Source: Nocardia cyriacigeorgica (lineage in GTDB: Bacteria > Actinomycetota > Actinomycetes > Mycobacteriales > Mycobacteriaceae). From it: DNA of 64,000 nucleotides. Under the pieces are notes generated by a model. The model was not told the origin of the DNA and did no database searches. It saw nothing but the letters and a program-made list of their open reading frames with translations. Each line of letters starts with the position of its first letter. Within the stretch, counting starts at the first letter, position 1. Shown piece by piece: positions 33,917-41,887 of this stretch. Location of the stretch: positions 62,001 through 126,000 of the forward strand of contig NZ_JARWNX010000058.1 of NCBI RefSeq assembly GCF_029868385.1. The letters are read 5' to 3'. Both the position numbers and the translations under genes were made by a program.

Positions 33917-35071
33917 TCAGCGTCCCGCGTCGAACAGCACGCCGGTCTGCCGTGCCAACCGCTGCACGAACGGCACCACCTGCTGGGCGATGACGGTGTT
34001 GTATTCGTCCGGACGCTGGCGCGGATTCGCGTGTCCGGTGCGGCGCGCCAGCACCACGAGCAGGGCGCCGTCGATGCCGCCGACCTCGTCGATGAGCACC
34101 TGATGGGTGCGTTCGACATCGACCACCGTGTCGCGGTACGGGTTGTGCGGGCGGATGAACACGATCGCCGGACGCGGTTTACCGTCGGACGGTTGCGCCA
34201 GGGCCCGCAGATTGTCGATCGAACCGCCCGCGACGATGGCCAGGAACTGGGCTTCGATCAGGCCGTTGCTCGCGGCGTCGCTGGAGAAGATCTTGTCACG
34301 CAGCACCTCACCCACCACCGCACGCAACTCCCCCGGCCGGATACCGGGCACACCGGTACGGTCGACGAAACGTTCGCGCCGGGCATAGGTTTCGACGACC
34401 AGCCGCAAGGCGCGGCTCTCCCTGGCGCCGGGCAGCCAGCCCATCCAGCGCACCATGTCCTGTCCGCGACCGCGTTCCTCGGGGCGCACGGCGTTCAGAT
34501 CCAGCGGCGTGCAATCGAGCAGCACCCCGACCAGCCGCAGCTCACTGTCGGTGTGGATGTGCTGGCCCACCTCGAGCGCGATCACACCGCCCATGCTGTG
34601 CCCGGTCAGCACGATATTGCGGATACCGGACATGATCGCGGCCCGGATGATCAGATCGGCGATCACCTTGGTGTCGATACCGCGATTGTCGTAGCGGATC
34701 GCCCACACCACCCCCATATCGGCGAGGGCGGGCAGGGCTTCGGCGGTATCGGAGGCATTGAGTCCGCCGAGACCGACCATATCCACGACGGCGGTGTCCC
34801 AATCGCCGGGGTCGGCGGGCTCCGAGATCGGCAGCAGCGCCGGTTCGGTGCCCGCCAACCGCGCCCGTTCCGGCGCGACATCATGCGCCAAGTACTGGAT
34901 GAAGACGATCAATACGGTCAGTACCAGCACCGCAACCCGCGACAACGCCAACCGGGTGCGGCGCAACGTCGTCCAGGTATGGCCGAACCGGGTCTCGGCC
35001 AGCCGGGCCCGCCGTCGCGCGTCGTCCCAGTCGGTGACTGTGGACGGGTGCCGATCGTCCAGGGGCGACAT
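33917..35071 (-). CDS. Membrane-anchored alpha/beta hydrolase
   Basis: A 384-residue protein with one N-terminal transmembrane helix (about 44-62, RVAVLVLTVLIVFIQYLA) and an external alpha/beta-hydrolase domain. The nucleophile elbow is TGHSMGG (about 158-164), and MVGLGGLNASDTAEALPALADMG precedes it. The topology suggests an ecto-enzyme anchored in the membrane. A longer frame extends over the riboswitch region, but that extension is Arg/Pro-rich; the ATG at 35071 has GTGAAAAG upstream. It is divergent from the riboswitch-btu operon. Function unknown. Confidence 0.78.
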   Translation of the reverse strand: MSPLDDRHPSTVTDWDDARRRARLAETRFGHTWTTLRRTRLALSRVAVLVLTVLIVFIQYLAHDVAPERARLAGTEPALLPISEPADPGDWDTAVVDMVGLGGLNASDTAEALPALADMGVVWAIRYDNRGIDTKVIADLIIRAAIMSGIRNIVLTGHSMGGVIALEVGQHIHTDSELRLVGVLLDCTPLDLNAVRPEERGRGQDMVRWMGWLPGARESRALRLVVETYARRERFVDRTGVPGIRPGELRAVVGEVLRDKIFSSDAASNGLIEAQFLAIVAGGSIDNLRALAQPSDGKPRPAIVFIRPHNPYRDTVVDVERTHQVLIDEVGGIDGALLVVLARRTGHANPRQRPDEYNTVIAQQVVPFVQRLARQTGVLFDAGR

Positions 35072-35147
35072 CTTTTCACTGTAGGCACGCCGCGCGCTGC
35101 CCTGCCATCGCCGCGCCCCGGCGCCGCGGTGAACCCGACCGCTCGGT

Positions 35148-35259
35148 AGAGTTCGTCGCACCCTCGGTGGGTGCGGGAATCCGGTGCAATTCCGGGACGG
35201 TCGCGCCACTGTGAGCGCCCCGCGGGCGCGAGTCAGACCTCCCCCACCGGACGAACTCT
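35148..35259 (+). promoter_or_regulatory. Cobalamin riboswitch
   Basis: The closing stem is AGAGTTCGTC (35148-35157) with GACGAACTCT (35250-35259), 10 perfect pairs. Inside are the B12-element landmarks: GGTGCAATTCCGGGACGGTC, the B12 box core GCCACTG (35205-35211) and GAGTCAGAC (35230-35238). It lies upstream of the FecCD-type permease operon and should lower expression when adenosylcobalamin is abundant. The expression platform is the roughly 50 nt before the btuC start. Confidence 0.93.
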
Positions 35260-35311
35260 GGAGAGGCCGCGACTTGCCTGTGGGGCGCTGTTCAGCCATG
35301 GTGCGCGCACG

Positions 35312-36343
35312 ATGACCCGTGTCGACATCCGGATCGTGCTACCCGTGCTGCTGGCCGCGCTCGCCGTGGTGATGGTCCTGGCCACCGGATTCGGCGCCGA
35401 ATCACTACCGGTGCCCGGCGTGCTCGAGGTGCTCTCGCACCGCCTCACCGGACGCGTTCCACCGGATCCGGGGATGGACACCATCGTGTGGCAGCTGCGG
35501 GTGCCGCGCACGATGCTCGCCGCGATCGTCGGCGCCGGGCTGGCCCTGGCGGGCGCCGCGATGCAGACGTTGGTGCGCAACCCATTGGCCGATCCGTTCC
35601 TGCTCGGCGTGTCGTCCGGTGCCGGGGTCGGGGCCGCGACGGTGCTCACCTCGGGCGTCTTCGCCGGTGCCGGGATCTGGGCGTTGTCCGGCGGCGCGCT
35701 GGCCGGTGCGTTCGCCGCCGCCGCACTGGTATTCGTGATCGCGGTGAGCCAGGGCGGGTTGACACCGCTGCGGCTCGTGCTGACCGGCACGGTGCTCGCC
35801 TCGGCGTTCTCGGCGATGACCAGCTACCTGATCTTCCGCAGCACCGATCCCGCGGCCGCGCAATCGGTGCTGTTCTGGCTGCTCGGCAGTCTGGCCGGGG
35901 CCGACTGGACCCGGATCGGGGTGCCGCTCACCGTGGTCGTTCTCGGCGCCGTGAGCCTGATCGCGGCGGCGGGCTGGCTGGACGCGCTGCATCTGGGCGC
36001 GGACACCGCCGCGTCGGTCGGTGTTCCGGTACGTGAACTGCGGATCGCGCTGTTCGTGCTGCTGGCCGTACTGGTCGGGGTCCTGGTGGCGGTATCGGGC
36101 GGCATCGGATTCGTCGGCCTGGTGGTGCCGCATGCCACCCGCCTCATCGTCGGCCCACGCCACCGCGCCCTGCTACCCGCCTGCGCCCTGCTCGGCGCGC
36201 TGTTCCTGGTGATCGCCGACGCCGCCACCCGCGTACTGGTCCGTCCCACCGAAATCCCGGTCGGCGTGCTCACCGGATTGATCGGCGCACCGGCGTTCCT
36301 GGTCCTGATGGGTCGTCGGCACTACCGGTTCGGTGCCTCATGA
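35312..36343 (+). CDS. btuC: FecCD-family permease, corrinoid uptake
   Basis: A 343-residue permease with about ten transmembrane helices. Family motifs are LRVPRTMLAAIVGAGLALAGAAMQTLVRNPLADPFLLGVSSGA (split, about 63-105), LGSLAGADW, and the C-terminal GIGFVGLVVPHATRLIVGPRHR cytoplasmic loop. FecCD permeases import cobalamin, haem or siderophores; the cobalamin riboswitch in the leader supports corrinoids. The ATG at 35312 overlaps the stop of a five-codon ORF (ATG 35298), which may couple translation to it. Confidence 0.92.
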   Translation: MTRVDIRIVLPVLLAALAVVMVLATGFGAESLPVPGVLEVLSHRLTGRVPPDPGMDTIVWQLRVPRTMLAAIVGAGLALAGAAMQTLVRNPLADPFLLGVSSGAGVGAATVLTSGVFAGAGIWALSGGALAGAFAAAALVFVIAVSQGGLTPLRLVLTGTVLASAFSAMTSYLIFRSTDPAAAQSVLFWLLGSLAGADWTRIGVPLTVVVLGAVSLIAAAGWLDALHLGADTAASVGVPVRELRIALFVLLAVLVGVLVAVSGGIGFVGLVVPHATRLIVGPRHRALLPACALLGALFLVIADAATRVLVRPTEIPVGVLTGLIGAPAFLVLMGRRHYRFGAS

Positions 36344-36395
36344 GCGCGACAGTCGCGGCGTTCACGGGGAGCCGCCCGGCTCGCGGTGCGGCGTC

Positions 36396-37199
36396 ATGAC
36401 TTCCGAGCACGGCACCGGCGGCGCGATCGTCGCTGCGCACGGATTGGCCTGTACCGCCGGTCGGCGCGTGGTCGTCTCCGGGATCGATGTCGAGATCCGG
36501 TCCGGGGAGATGATCGGTATCGTCGGGCCGAACGGCGCGGGTAAGACGACGTTGCTGCGCACGCTCGCGGGTCTGACGAAGCCGCAGCGTGGGCGCGTCA
36601 CAGTGGGCACCGACGACCTGCATGCGCTCTCGGCGCGGCGGCGGGCGCGGACGGTGGCGCTGGTGGCGCAGGACGAACGTCCACCCGATGATCTGCGGGC
36701 CTGCGAGGTGGTCGCGCTCGGGCTCACGCCGTATCTGCCGCCGTGGGGCGCGGGGTCGTCGCGGGAACGCGCGATCGTCGACGAGGCGCTCGCCGCGGTG
36801 GATCTCGCCGGTTTCGGCGACCGCCCGGTGCATCGGCTCTCCGGCGGCGAACGTCAGCGGGTGCTGCTGGCGCGCGCACTCGTCCAGGACACACCGGTGC
36901 TGCTACTGGACGAGCCGACCAACCATCTCGACATCACCCACCGGCTCGAACTGCTCGCCAGGATCAGGAGTCTGGATCGCACCGTGATCGCCGCACTGCA
37001 CGATCTGGCGCTGGCCGACCGCTACTGCGATCGAGTGCTGGTGGTGCACGAGGGCCGTGCTCATCCGCTCGAACCACCCGAGATCGCCCTGCGCGCCGAC
37101 ATCGTCGACACCGTATTCGGTGTGCGCGTCACCCGCGTCCCGCATCCGGAGACCGGCGAGAACCATCTGCTCATCACCCCGCGAGAGGCGGCCCTGTGA
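36396..37199 (+). CDS. btuD: ABC transporter ATPase, corrinoid uptake
   Basis: A 267-residue FecE/BtuD-class ATPase. Walker A is GPNGAGKTT (about 47-55), the signature LSGGERQR (about 148-155), Walker B LLLDEPTNHLD and switch AALHDLALA. It follows btuC after 52 bp and overlaps btuF by GTGA. The start at 36396 gives the normal N-terminus; an in-frame upstream ATG at 36333 would add a low-complexity leader. Confidence 0.92.
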   Translation: MTSEHGTGGAIVAAHGLACTAGRRVVVSGIDVEIRSGEMIGIVGPNGAGKTTLLRTLAGLTKPQRGRVTVGTDDLHALSARRRARTVALVAQDERPPDDLRACEVVALGLTPYLPPWGAGSSRERAIVDEALAAVDLAGFGDRPVHRLSGGERQRVLLARALVQDTPVLLLDEPTNHLDITHRLELLARIRSLDRTVIAALHDLALADRYCDRVLVVHEGRAHPLEPPEIALRADIVDTVFGVRVTRVPHPETGENHLLITPREAAL

Positions 37200-38224
37200 A
37201 ACAACCGATCCGAATGCTGTCGGTGGCCACGCTGGCCATAACGCTCGCCGCCTGCGGTAACCCCGAGGCGGCCACCGGCGATCTCACCGTCCGCAACTGC
37301 GGCGTCGAGGTGAGCTTCCCCGCACCCGCGCAGCGCATGTTCGTCAACGACGGCAATATGATCTCGATGGTGCTCGCGCTCGGCGCCGAGAACCAGGTGG
37401 TGGCGGTGTCGAGTATGCAGCGCGATGCCGAGGTGCTGCGCCGCCATTATGGCGCCGCTGCCGTCGACGGCCTGAAATCGGCAGCGCCCCAGCAAGCTTC
37501 CCGCGAGACGGTGCTGGCCAAGGGCCCGGACGTGATGGTGGCGGGCTGGAACTACGGCTACGACGAATCCAAGAACCTCACCCCCGATTCGTTGCGCGCC
37601 GCGGGCATCGCCGCCTACACACTCACCGAGAGCTGCCGCCAGCAAGCCGGACAACGCCCGCGCGGTGTGGTCGAACCGTGGACGGCGCTGCGCGAGGACC
37701 TCACCAATCTCGGCGCCATCACCGGCCGCACCGACCGCGCCACCGAACTCGTCGACGATCTCGATCGCAGGCTCGCCGCGTTGGCGGCCGCCCCGCGACC
37801 GGAGCGGACCCCGCAGATCTTCCTGTTCGACAGCGGTAGCGACACCATCTTCTCCAGTGGAAGTTTCGGTGCGCCACAGGCGATCCTGGACGCGGCGGGC
37901 GGACGCAATGTGCTCTCCGATGTACCCGACACCTGGACCGCGGTGTCCTGGGAGCGGCTGGCGGGCGCCGACCCGGACGCGATCATGTTCGTCGACTATC
38001 CGATGCAGAGCCATGCCGAAAAGGTGGAGATGCTGCGCGCCAAACCTGGTATCAACCAGCTGCGCGCCGTGACCGAGGGGCGTTTCCTGAACCTGCCCTA
38101 CGCCATGTGGACGAGCGGACCGCTCAATATCGATGCGGCCGAACAGATCCGCAAACAGCTCGAGCAGTGGGGACTGGTGCCGCCGTCGACCATCGAGCCA
38201 CGTTCGGACGACGTGATCCGCTGA
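37196..38224 (+). CDS. btuF: ABC transporter substrate-binding lipoprotein, corrinoid uptake
   Basis: A 342-residue TroA/BtuF-fold lipoprotein. The lipobox is TLAAC (Cys20), followed by the binding domain: NDGNMISMVLALGAENQVVAVSS, then SRETVLAKGPDVMVAGWNYGYDESKN, the long backbone helix (VEPWTALREDLTNLGAITGRTDRATELV) and SWERLAGADPDAIMFVDYP. It starts by GTG overlapping the btuD stop. The order permease-ATPase-binding protein and the riboswitch make a vitamin B12 or cobinamide role likely; siderophore binding is the alternative. A candidate terminator hairpin follows at 38309-38345. Confidence 0.88.
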   Translation: MKQPIRMLSVATLAITLAACGNPEAATGDLTVRNCGVEVSFPAPAQRMFVNDGNMISMVLALGAENQVVAVSSMQRDAEVLRRHYGAAAVDGLKSAAPQQASRETVLAKGPDVMVAGWNYGYDESKNLTPDSLRAAGIAAYTLTESCRQQAGQRPRGVVEPWTALREDLTNLGAITGRTDRATELVDDLDRRLAALAAAPRPERTPQIFLFDSGSDTIFSSGSFGAPQAILDAAGGRNVLSDVPDTWTAVSWERLAGADPDAIMFVDYPMQSHAEKVEMLRAKPGINQLRAVTEGRFLNLPYAMWTSGPLNIDAAEQIRKQLEQWGLVPPSTIEPRSDDVIR

Positions 38225-38308
38225 GCCTGTCAGGCGGTCCGGGCGCTATCGGACGGTCCAGCACACCGCCGATTCCACCCGGCGGCGCACGATGATCCGA
38301 CCGCATGA

Positions 38309-38345
38309 GACTCGCCACAAGAGCTCCGCCTCACGTCGGCGAGTC
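38309..38345 (+). terminator. Candidate terminator of the btu operon
   Basis: GACTCGCC and GGCGAGTC pair perfectly (8 bp, 21-nt loop). The sequence is followed by AGAAAATTTT. It lies 85 bp after the btuF stop. Confidence 0.5.
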
Positions 38346-38454
38346 AGAAAATTTTCGCAGGCACACCGGCGAATACGGGACTACCGTCGTTCAGGTGACG
38401 CGCGCGGCGCTCCACCCCTATAATTTCTCGCCCGCCGACGGGCGTGACATTGGA

Positions 38455-38479
38455 CACAAACGCGCGATATTCGCTTGTG
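38455..38479. promoter_or_regulatory. Candidate MarR operator
   Basis: CACAAACG and CGCTTGTG form an imperfect (7 of 8) inverted repeat 33 bp upstream of the MarR start. The -10 element TATGAT (38500-38505) follows. Autorepression of the marR-exporter operon is plausible. Confidence 0.45.
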
Positions 38480-38511
38480 CGCGACTATTGCCTTGCCAAT
38501 ATGATCGCGCG

Positions 38512-38997
38512 GTGGCGAGTGACATGGGATTCGGAGATGCGCTCGAGCGTTTCCTGACGGGCCTGTTCAGCGCGAGCCGAACCGAGGGCGTCGACCAGCT
38601 CGTCGCCTTGGATCTGTCGCTGTCCCAAGCACGTACCATGTTCGTCCTCGGCCACGACGATCGTCAGCAGCTGCCCATCCACACCATCGCCGAACGACTC
38701 TCGCTATCGGTGACCGCGGCGGGGCGCAATGTGGATCGACTCGTTCGTCTCGGTTTGCTGACCAGGGACGAGAGCCCAGAGGACCGGCGAGTGAAGCTGG
38801 TCGGCCTCAGTGCACACGGGCGAGCGGTCATTCGCGATCAGATGATGTGCCATCGCGAAACTCTCGACCGTCTCGTCGAACGTCTGCCGGATGACGTTCG
38901 CGACGATCTGCACGCCGCCGTCCTCGGCGTGCTCGACTCCGGGGCACTCGCCTCGGTGCAAACCATCCCAGCCGTATCGACGGGAGACCCCTCGTGA
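38512..38997 (+). CDS. MarR-family regulator
   Basis: A 161-residue MarR regulator with a winged helix (QLPIHTIAERLSLSVTAAGRNVDRLVRLGLLTRDESPEDRRVKLVGLSA region, about 48-97, including the wing R-R-V-K-L). It overlaps the drug-exporter gene by GTGA and probably represses the operon until a substrate binds. TATGAT (38500-38505) lies 6 nt before the GTG at 38512 without a Shine-Dalgarno, which points to a leaderless mRNA and sets the start. An ATG four codons on is possible. Confidence 0.88.
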   Translation: MASDMGFGDALERFLTGLFSASRTEGVDQLVALDLSLSQARTMFVLGHDDRQQLPIHTIAERLSLSVTAAGRNVDRLVRLGLLTRDESPEDRRVKLVGLSAHGRAVIRDQMMCHRETLDRLVERLPDDVRDDLHAAVLGVLDSGALASVQTIPAVSTGDPS

Positions 38998-40565
38998 GCA
39001 AGTCCGCCGGCAATACCGCCGCAGCGGTACCCGACAAGATCGACGGCGCCGTACTGAAGGTCGCCGGTGTCGTCGTCCTCGGCGCCATCATGTCGATTCT
39101 CGACATCACCGTGGTCAATGTCGCACTGCCGACATTCCAGACCGAGTTCGATGTCGCCAACTACTCCACGGTGGCCTGGACGGTCACCGCCTACACCCTC
39201 GCCCTGGCGACGGTGATCCCGCTGACCGGCTGGGCCGCCGACCGATTCGGCACCAAACGCCTCTATCTGAGCGCGCTGGTGCTGTTCACCGGCGGTTCGG
39301 TGCTGTGCGCACTGGCCTGGAGCATCGAGGCGCTGATCGCGTTCCGTGTGATCCAGGGTCTCGGCGGCGGCATGCTGATGCCGCTCGGCATGACAATCAT
39401 GACCAAGGCCGCGGGGCCCGAGCGGATCGGCCGCCTCATGGCGATCCTCGGTATCCCGATGCTGCTGGGCCCGATCCTCGGCCCGATCCTCGGCGGCTGG
39501 CTGATCGACAACGCCTCCTGGCACTGGATCTTCCTGATCAACCTGCCCATCGGCGCCATCTCGCTGGTGTACGCCTACATTGTGCTGCCCAAGGACGATC
39601 CGCAGCCGAGCGAGAGCTTCGACGTGATCGGCATGCTGATGCTGTCGCCGGGTCTGGCGCTGTTCCTGTTCGGTGTCTCCACCATCCCGGAGGAGGGCAC
39701 CCTCGCCGCGCCGAAGGTGTGGGCAACCATGCTCATCGGCGGTCTGCTGGTGATCGCGTTCGTGTTCTACTCGTTCAAGCCCAAGCATCCGCTGCTGGAT
39801 CTGCGGCTGTTCAAGAACTTCAACCTGTCGATCTCGACGATCACCATGTTCCTGTTCGCGGCCTCGTTCTTCGGTGGTCTGCTGCTGGTGCCCACCTACT
39901 TCCAGCAGGTGCGCGGTGAGAGCCCGCTGATGGCGGGTCTGCTGGTGGCGCCGCAGGGTCTCGGCACCATGCTCACCATGCCGCTGGCGGGTGCGCTGGC
40001 CGATAAGCTGCCGGTCGGGCGGATCGTGCCGATCGGCATGGCCACCATCACCGTCGCGATGTTCGGGCTGTCGCAGACCGATGCGCACACCTCCTACCCG
40101 ATATTGCTCGGCCTGCTGTTCGTGCTCGGTCTCGGCATGGGTGGCACCATGATGCCGCTGATGACGGCCGCGCTGCGGACGCTCAGCGAGCATGAGGTGG
40201 CCCGTGGTTCCACGCTGCTCAATATCGCGCAGCAGATCGCGAGTTCGGTCGGTGTCGCCATCATCTCGGTGGTGCTGACCAACCAGTTCAAGGCCTCGGA
40301 ACCGGTATCGGCGGCCCAAGCCGTCGGTGAAGCCGAACGCACCGGCACCGCGCCGGATCCGTCGATCCTGGAGTACATCCAGTCGATGGGTGAGAAGTTC
40401 CAGTCGATCGTCCTCGACGATATGGCTTCGGCGTTCTCCACCAGCTACCTGGTCGCGGCGTTCCTGTGCCTGGTCACCCTGATCGCCTCGTTCTTCCTGC
40501 CCCGCAAGAAGGATGCGGCACAGATCGAGGGTGAGCAGTCGAAGGCTCCGGTCATGATGCACTGA
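38994..40565 (+). CDS. DHA2-family MFS multidrug exporter
   Basis: A 523-residue, 14-helix exporter of the EmrB/QacA (DHA2) class. Characteristic stretches are VLGAIMSILDITVVNVALPTF (helix 1, motif D1), GWAADRFGTKRLYL (motif A), RVIQGLGGGMLMPLGM (motif B), and GILGPILGGWLIDNASWHWIFLINLPIG (motif C region). It would extrude hydrophobic drugs by proton antiport. It is translationally coupled to the MarR gene upstream. A strong bidirectional terminator lies 15 bp after the stop. Confidence 0.93.
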   Translation: MSKSAGNTAAAVPDKIDGAVLKVAGVVVLGAIMSILDITVVNVALPTFQTEFDVANYSTVAWTVTAYTLALATVIPLTGWAADRFGTKRLYLSALVLFTGGSVLCALAWSIEALIAFRVIQGLGGGMLMPLGMTIMTKAAGPERIGRLMAILGIPMLLGPILGPILGGWLIDNASWHWIFLINLPIGAISLVYAYIVLPKDDPQPSESFDVIGMLMLSPGLALFLFGVSTIPEEGTLAAPKVWATMLIGGLLVIAFVFYSFKPKHPLLDLRLFKNFNLSISTITMFLFAASFFGGLLLVPTYFQQVRGESPLMAGLLVAPQGLGTMLTMPLAGALADKLPVGRIVPIGMATITVAMFGLSQTDAHTSYPILLGLLFVLGLGMGGTMMPLMTAALRTLSEHEVARGSTLLNIAQQIASSVGVAIISVVLTNQFKASEPVSAAQAVGEAERTGTAPDPSILEYIQSMGEKFQSIVLDDMASAFSTSYLVAAFLCLVTLIASFFLPRKKDAAQIEGEQSKAPVMMH

Positions 40566-40579
40566 GTCGAGCAATCGGC

Positions 40580-40629
40580 GAACGTCCACGGTCCCTGCGT
40601 GAATCTTTCACGCGGGGACCGTGGCGTTC
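40580..40629. terminator. Strong bidirectional terminator
   Basis: CCACGGTCCC pairs with GGGACCGTGG, and GCGTGAA with TTCACGC, around a 3-nt loop, with GAACG/CGTTC at the base (22 pairs in all). It sits between the convergent DHA2 exporter and lysozyme-domain genes. Confidence 0.9.
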
Positions 40630-40644
40630 ATCGACCGGGAATGT

Positions 40645-41715
40645 CTATACGGAGACGTTGGCCATACTGGCCGCGATGCCGTCCGCGTTGGCGACCCGCT
40701 GGTCACGAAACGTGCCGTCGCTTCGTTCGTAGTACTCATCGAACACCGCCGCCGCTGCCCCTGGCGTATCTGTGGCCAATAGCCTGCGATATGCCGCGGA
40801 TTCCTCGCCGCGCAGCTCATGCATCATGAAGTCGACCTGAGTCTTCCAATCACCGACCGGCTTGCCCTGTGCTGCGGCGAAGGCTTCGAGATTCTGGCGC
40901 CGTCCGCCGAGCCACTGACACAACCCGTACGCACCTTCTTTCGGGTTGTAGGCCCCGGTATTCAATCCGGGCGCTTCGACCTGCATATTGCCGAGCACTC
41001 CGGCTGCCTGTGCAGGGGTGAGACCGTGCTCGAGGAGTCGCTTGTAGATGTTTTCGGCCGTGGCTCGCTCACCACCATCCAGCGGTGTCGCGGTCGCGTT
41101 CGTGGCCGGGGACCCGCCCTCGTAGATATCGGCGGGCAGGTTGCTGCCGAAATTCGGTGTCCACGGTGGTGCCCCGCCACCCGACGGGGCACCGCCGTTC
41201 TGCGGATTCCCTCCTCCTGGAGGTGAATTCCACGCCTGCCGGTCCAGTTCGTTGAAGGCGTCCCAGACCGCATCGACCGCTTTGCCGATGACCTTGTCGA
41301 TCGCCTCGACAGCACCGACCTGCTCAGCCGGGGTCGGGCGGTCCGGCGGGTCGTCGACAACGTCGGCCAGAATTTCGTCGACTGCCTTCTCGAGAGCATC
41401 GACCTGGGCAGTCACCTCATTGGCCACATCAGCGGACGCGGCAGCCATCTCGGCGATCTGATCGTCGAGCGAGTTCCATTGGTCCTTGTAGTCTTTGACG
41501 TCCCCGGCGCGAAGGTTGTATTCCTTCTTCAGCTCGCCGTCCCCCGGCATCTTCGCATCACCGAGTCCATCCAGGTACTTGGCCGTGATCCGGGTCGCGG
41601 TCTTATCACCGAGCCCCTTCTTCAGGGCCTCCAGCGTCGCTTCGGTTCGGGCGATATACGGGTTCAGGATGGGCGCGTCGGAAAAACGCCGAAAGCTCAC
41701 TGGATCCGGGGCCAC
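40645..41715 (-). CDS. Phage-tail-lysozyme-domain protein with helical N-terminus
   Basis: A 356-residue protein. The C-terminal 120 residues match the phage tail-tip lysozyme domain: AENIYKRLLEHGLTPAQAAGVLGNM, then NPKEGAYGLCQWLGGRRQNLEAFA and QVDFMMHELRGEE. This domain cleaves peptidoglycan. The N-terminal 150 residues are helical and acidic, resembling WXG100/LXG-like secreted-protein heads, followed by a Gly/Pro/Asn-rich linker. No Sec signal is visible, so type VII export is a possibility. The GTG at 41715 has GGGAGGTGG upstream, setting the start. No other phage genes surround it, so it is not a prophage part. Confidence 0.8.
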   Translation of the reverse strand: MAPDPVSFRRFSDAPILNPYIARTEATLEALKKGLGDKTATRITAKYLDGLGDAKMPGDGELKKEYNLRAGDVKDYKDQWNSLDDQIAEMAAASADVANEVTAQVDALEKAVDEILADVVDDPPDRPTPAEQVGAVEAIDKVIGKAVDAVWDAFNELDRQAWNSPPGGGNPQNGGAPSGGGAPPWTPNFGSNLPADIYEGGSPATNATATPLDGGERATAENIYKRLLEHGLTPAQAAGVLGNMQVEAPGLNTGAYNPKEGAYGLCQWLGGRRQNLEAFAAAQGKPVGDWKTQVDFMMHELRGEESAAYRRLLATDTPGAAAAVFDEYYERSDGTFRDQRVANADGIAASMANVSV

Positions 41716-41887
41716 CGTCCACCTCCCACACACACCGCACGGCGGCGACTCTGTCCCGCCATGCCGGTCGAGCACCTGCATACATAGCAGAATCCACAGG
41801 CCACCACTGTCGCTGGTACTCCCGCGAATGGGAAGGGATTTCCGGGCTGCGGACATCGAGGTCGACGTACCGCAGACCCGCCACCGG

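Noticed and set aside
38838..40589. 583-codon minus-strand frame over the DHA2 exporter
   Set aside because: It is rich in Gln/His/Asp/Arg, without domains, and exactly antisense to a clear transporter.
40645..41715. Prophage remnant
   Set aside because: Only one phage-type domain is present, with no integrase, capsid, portal or tail genes nearby.
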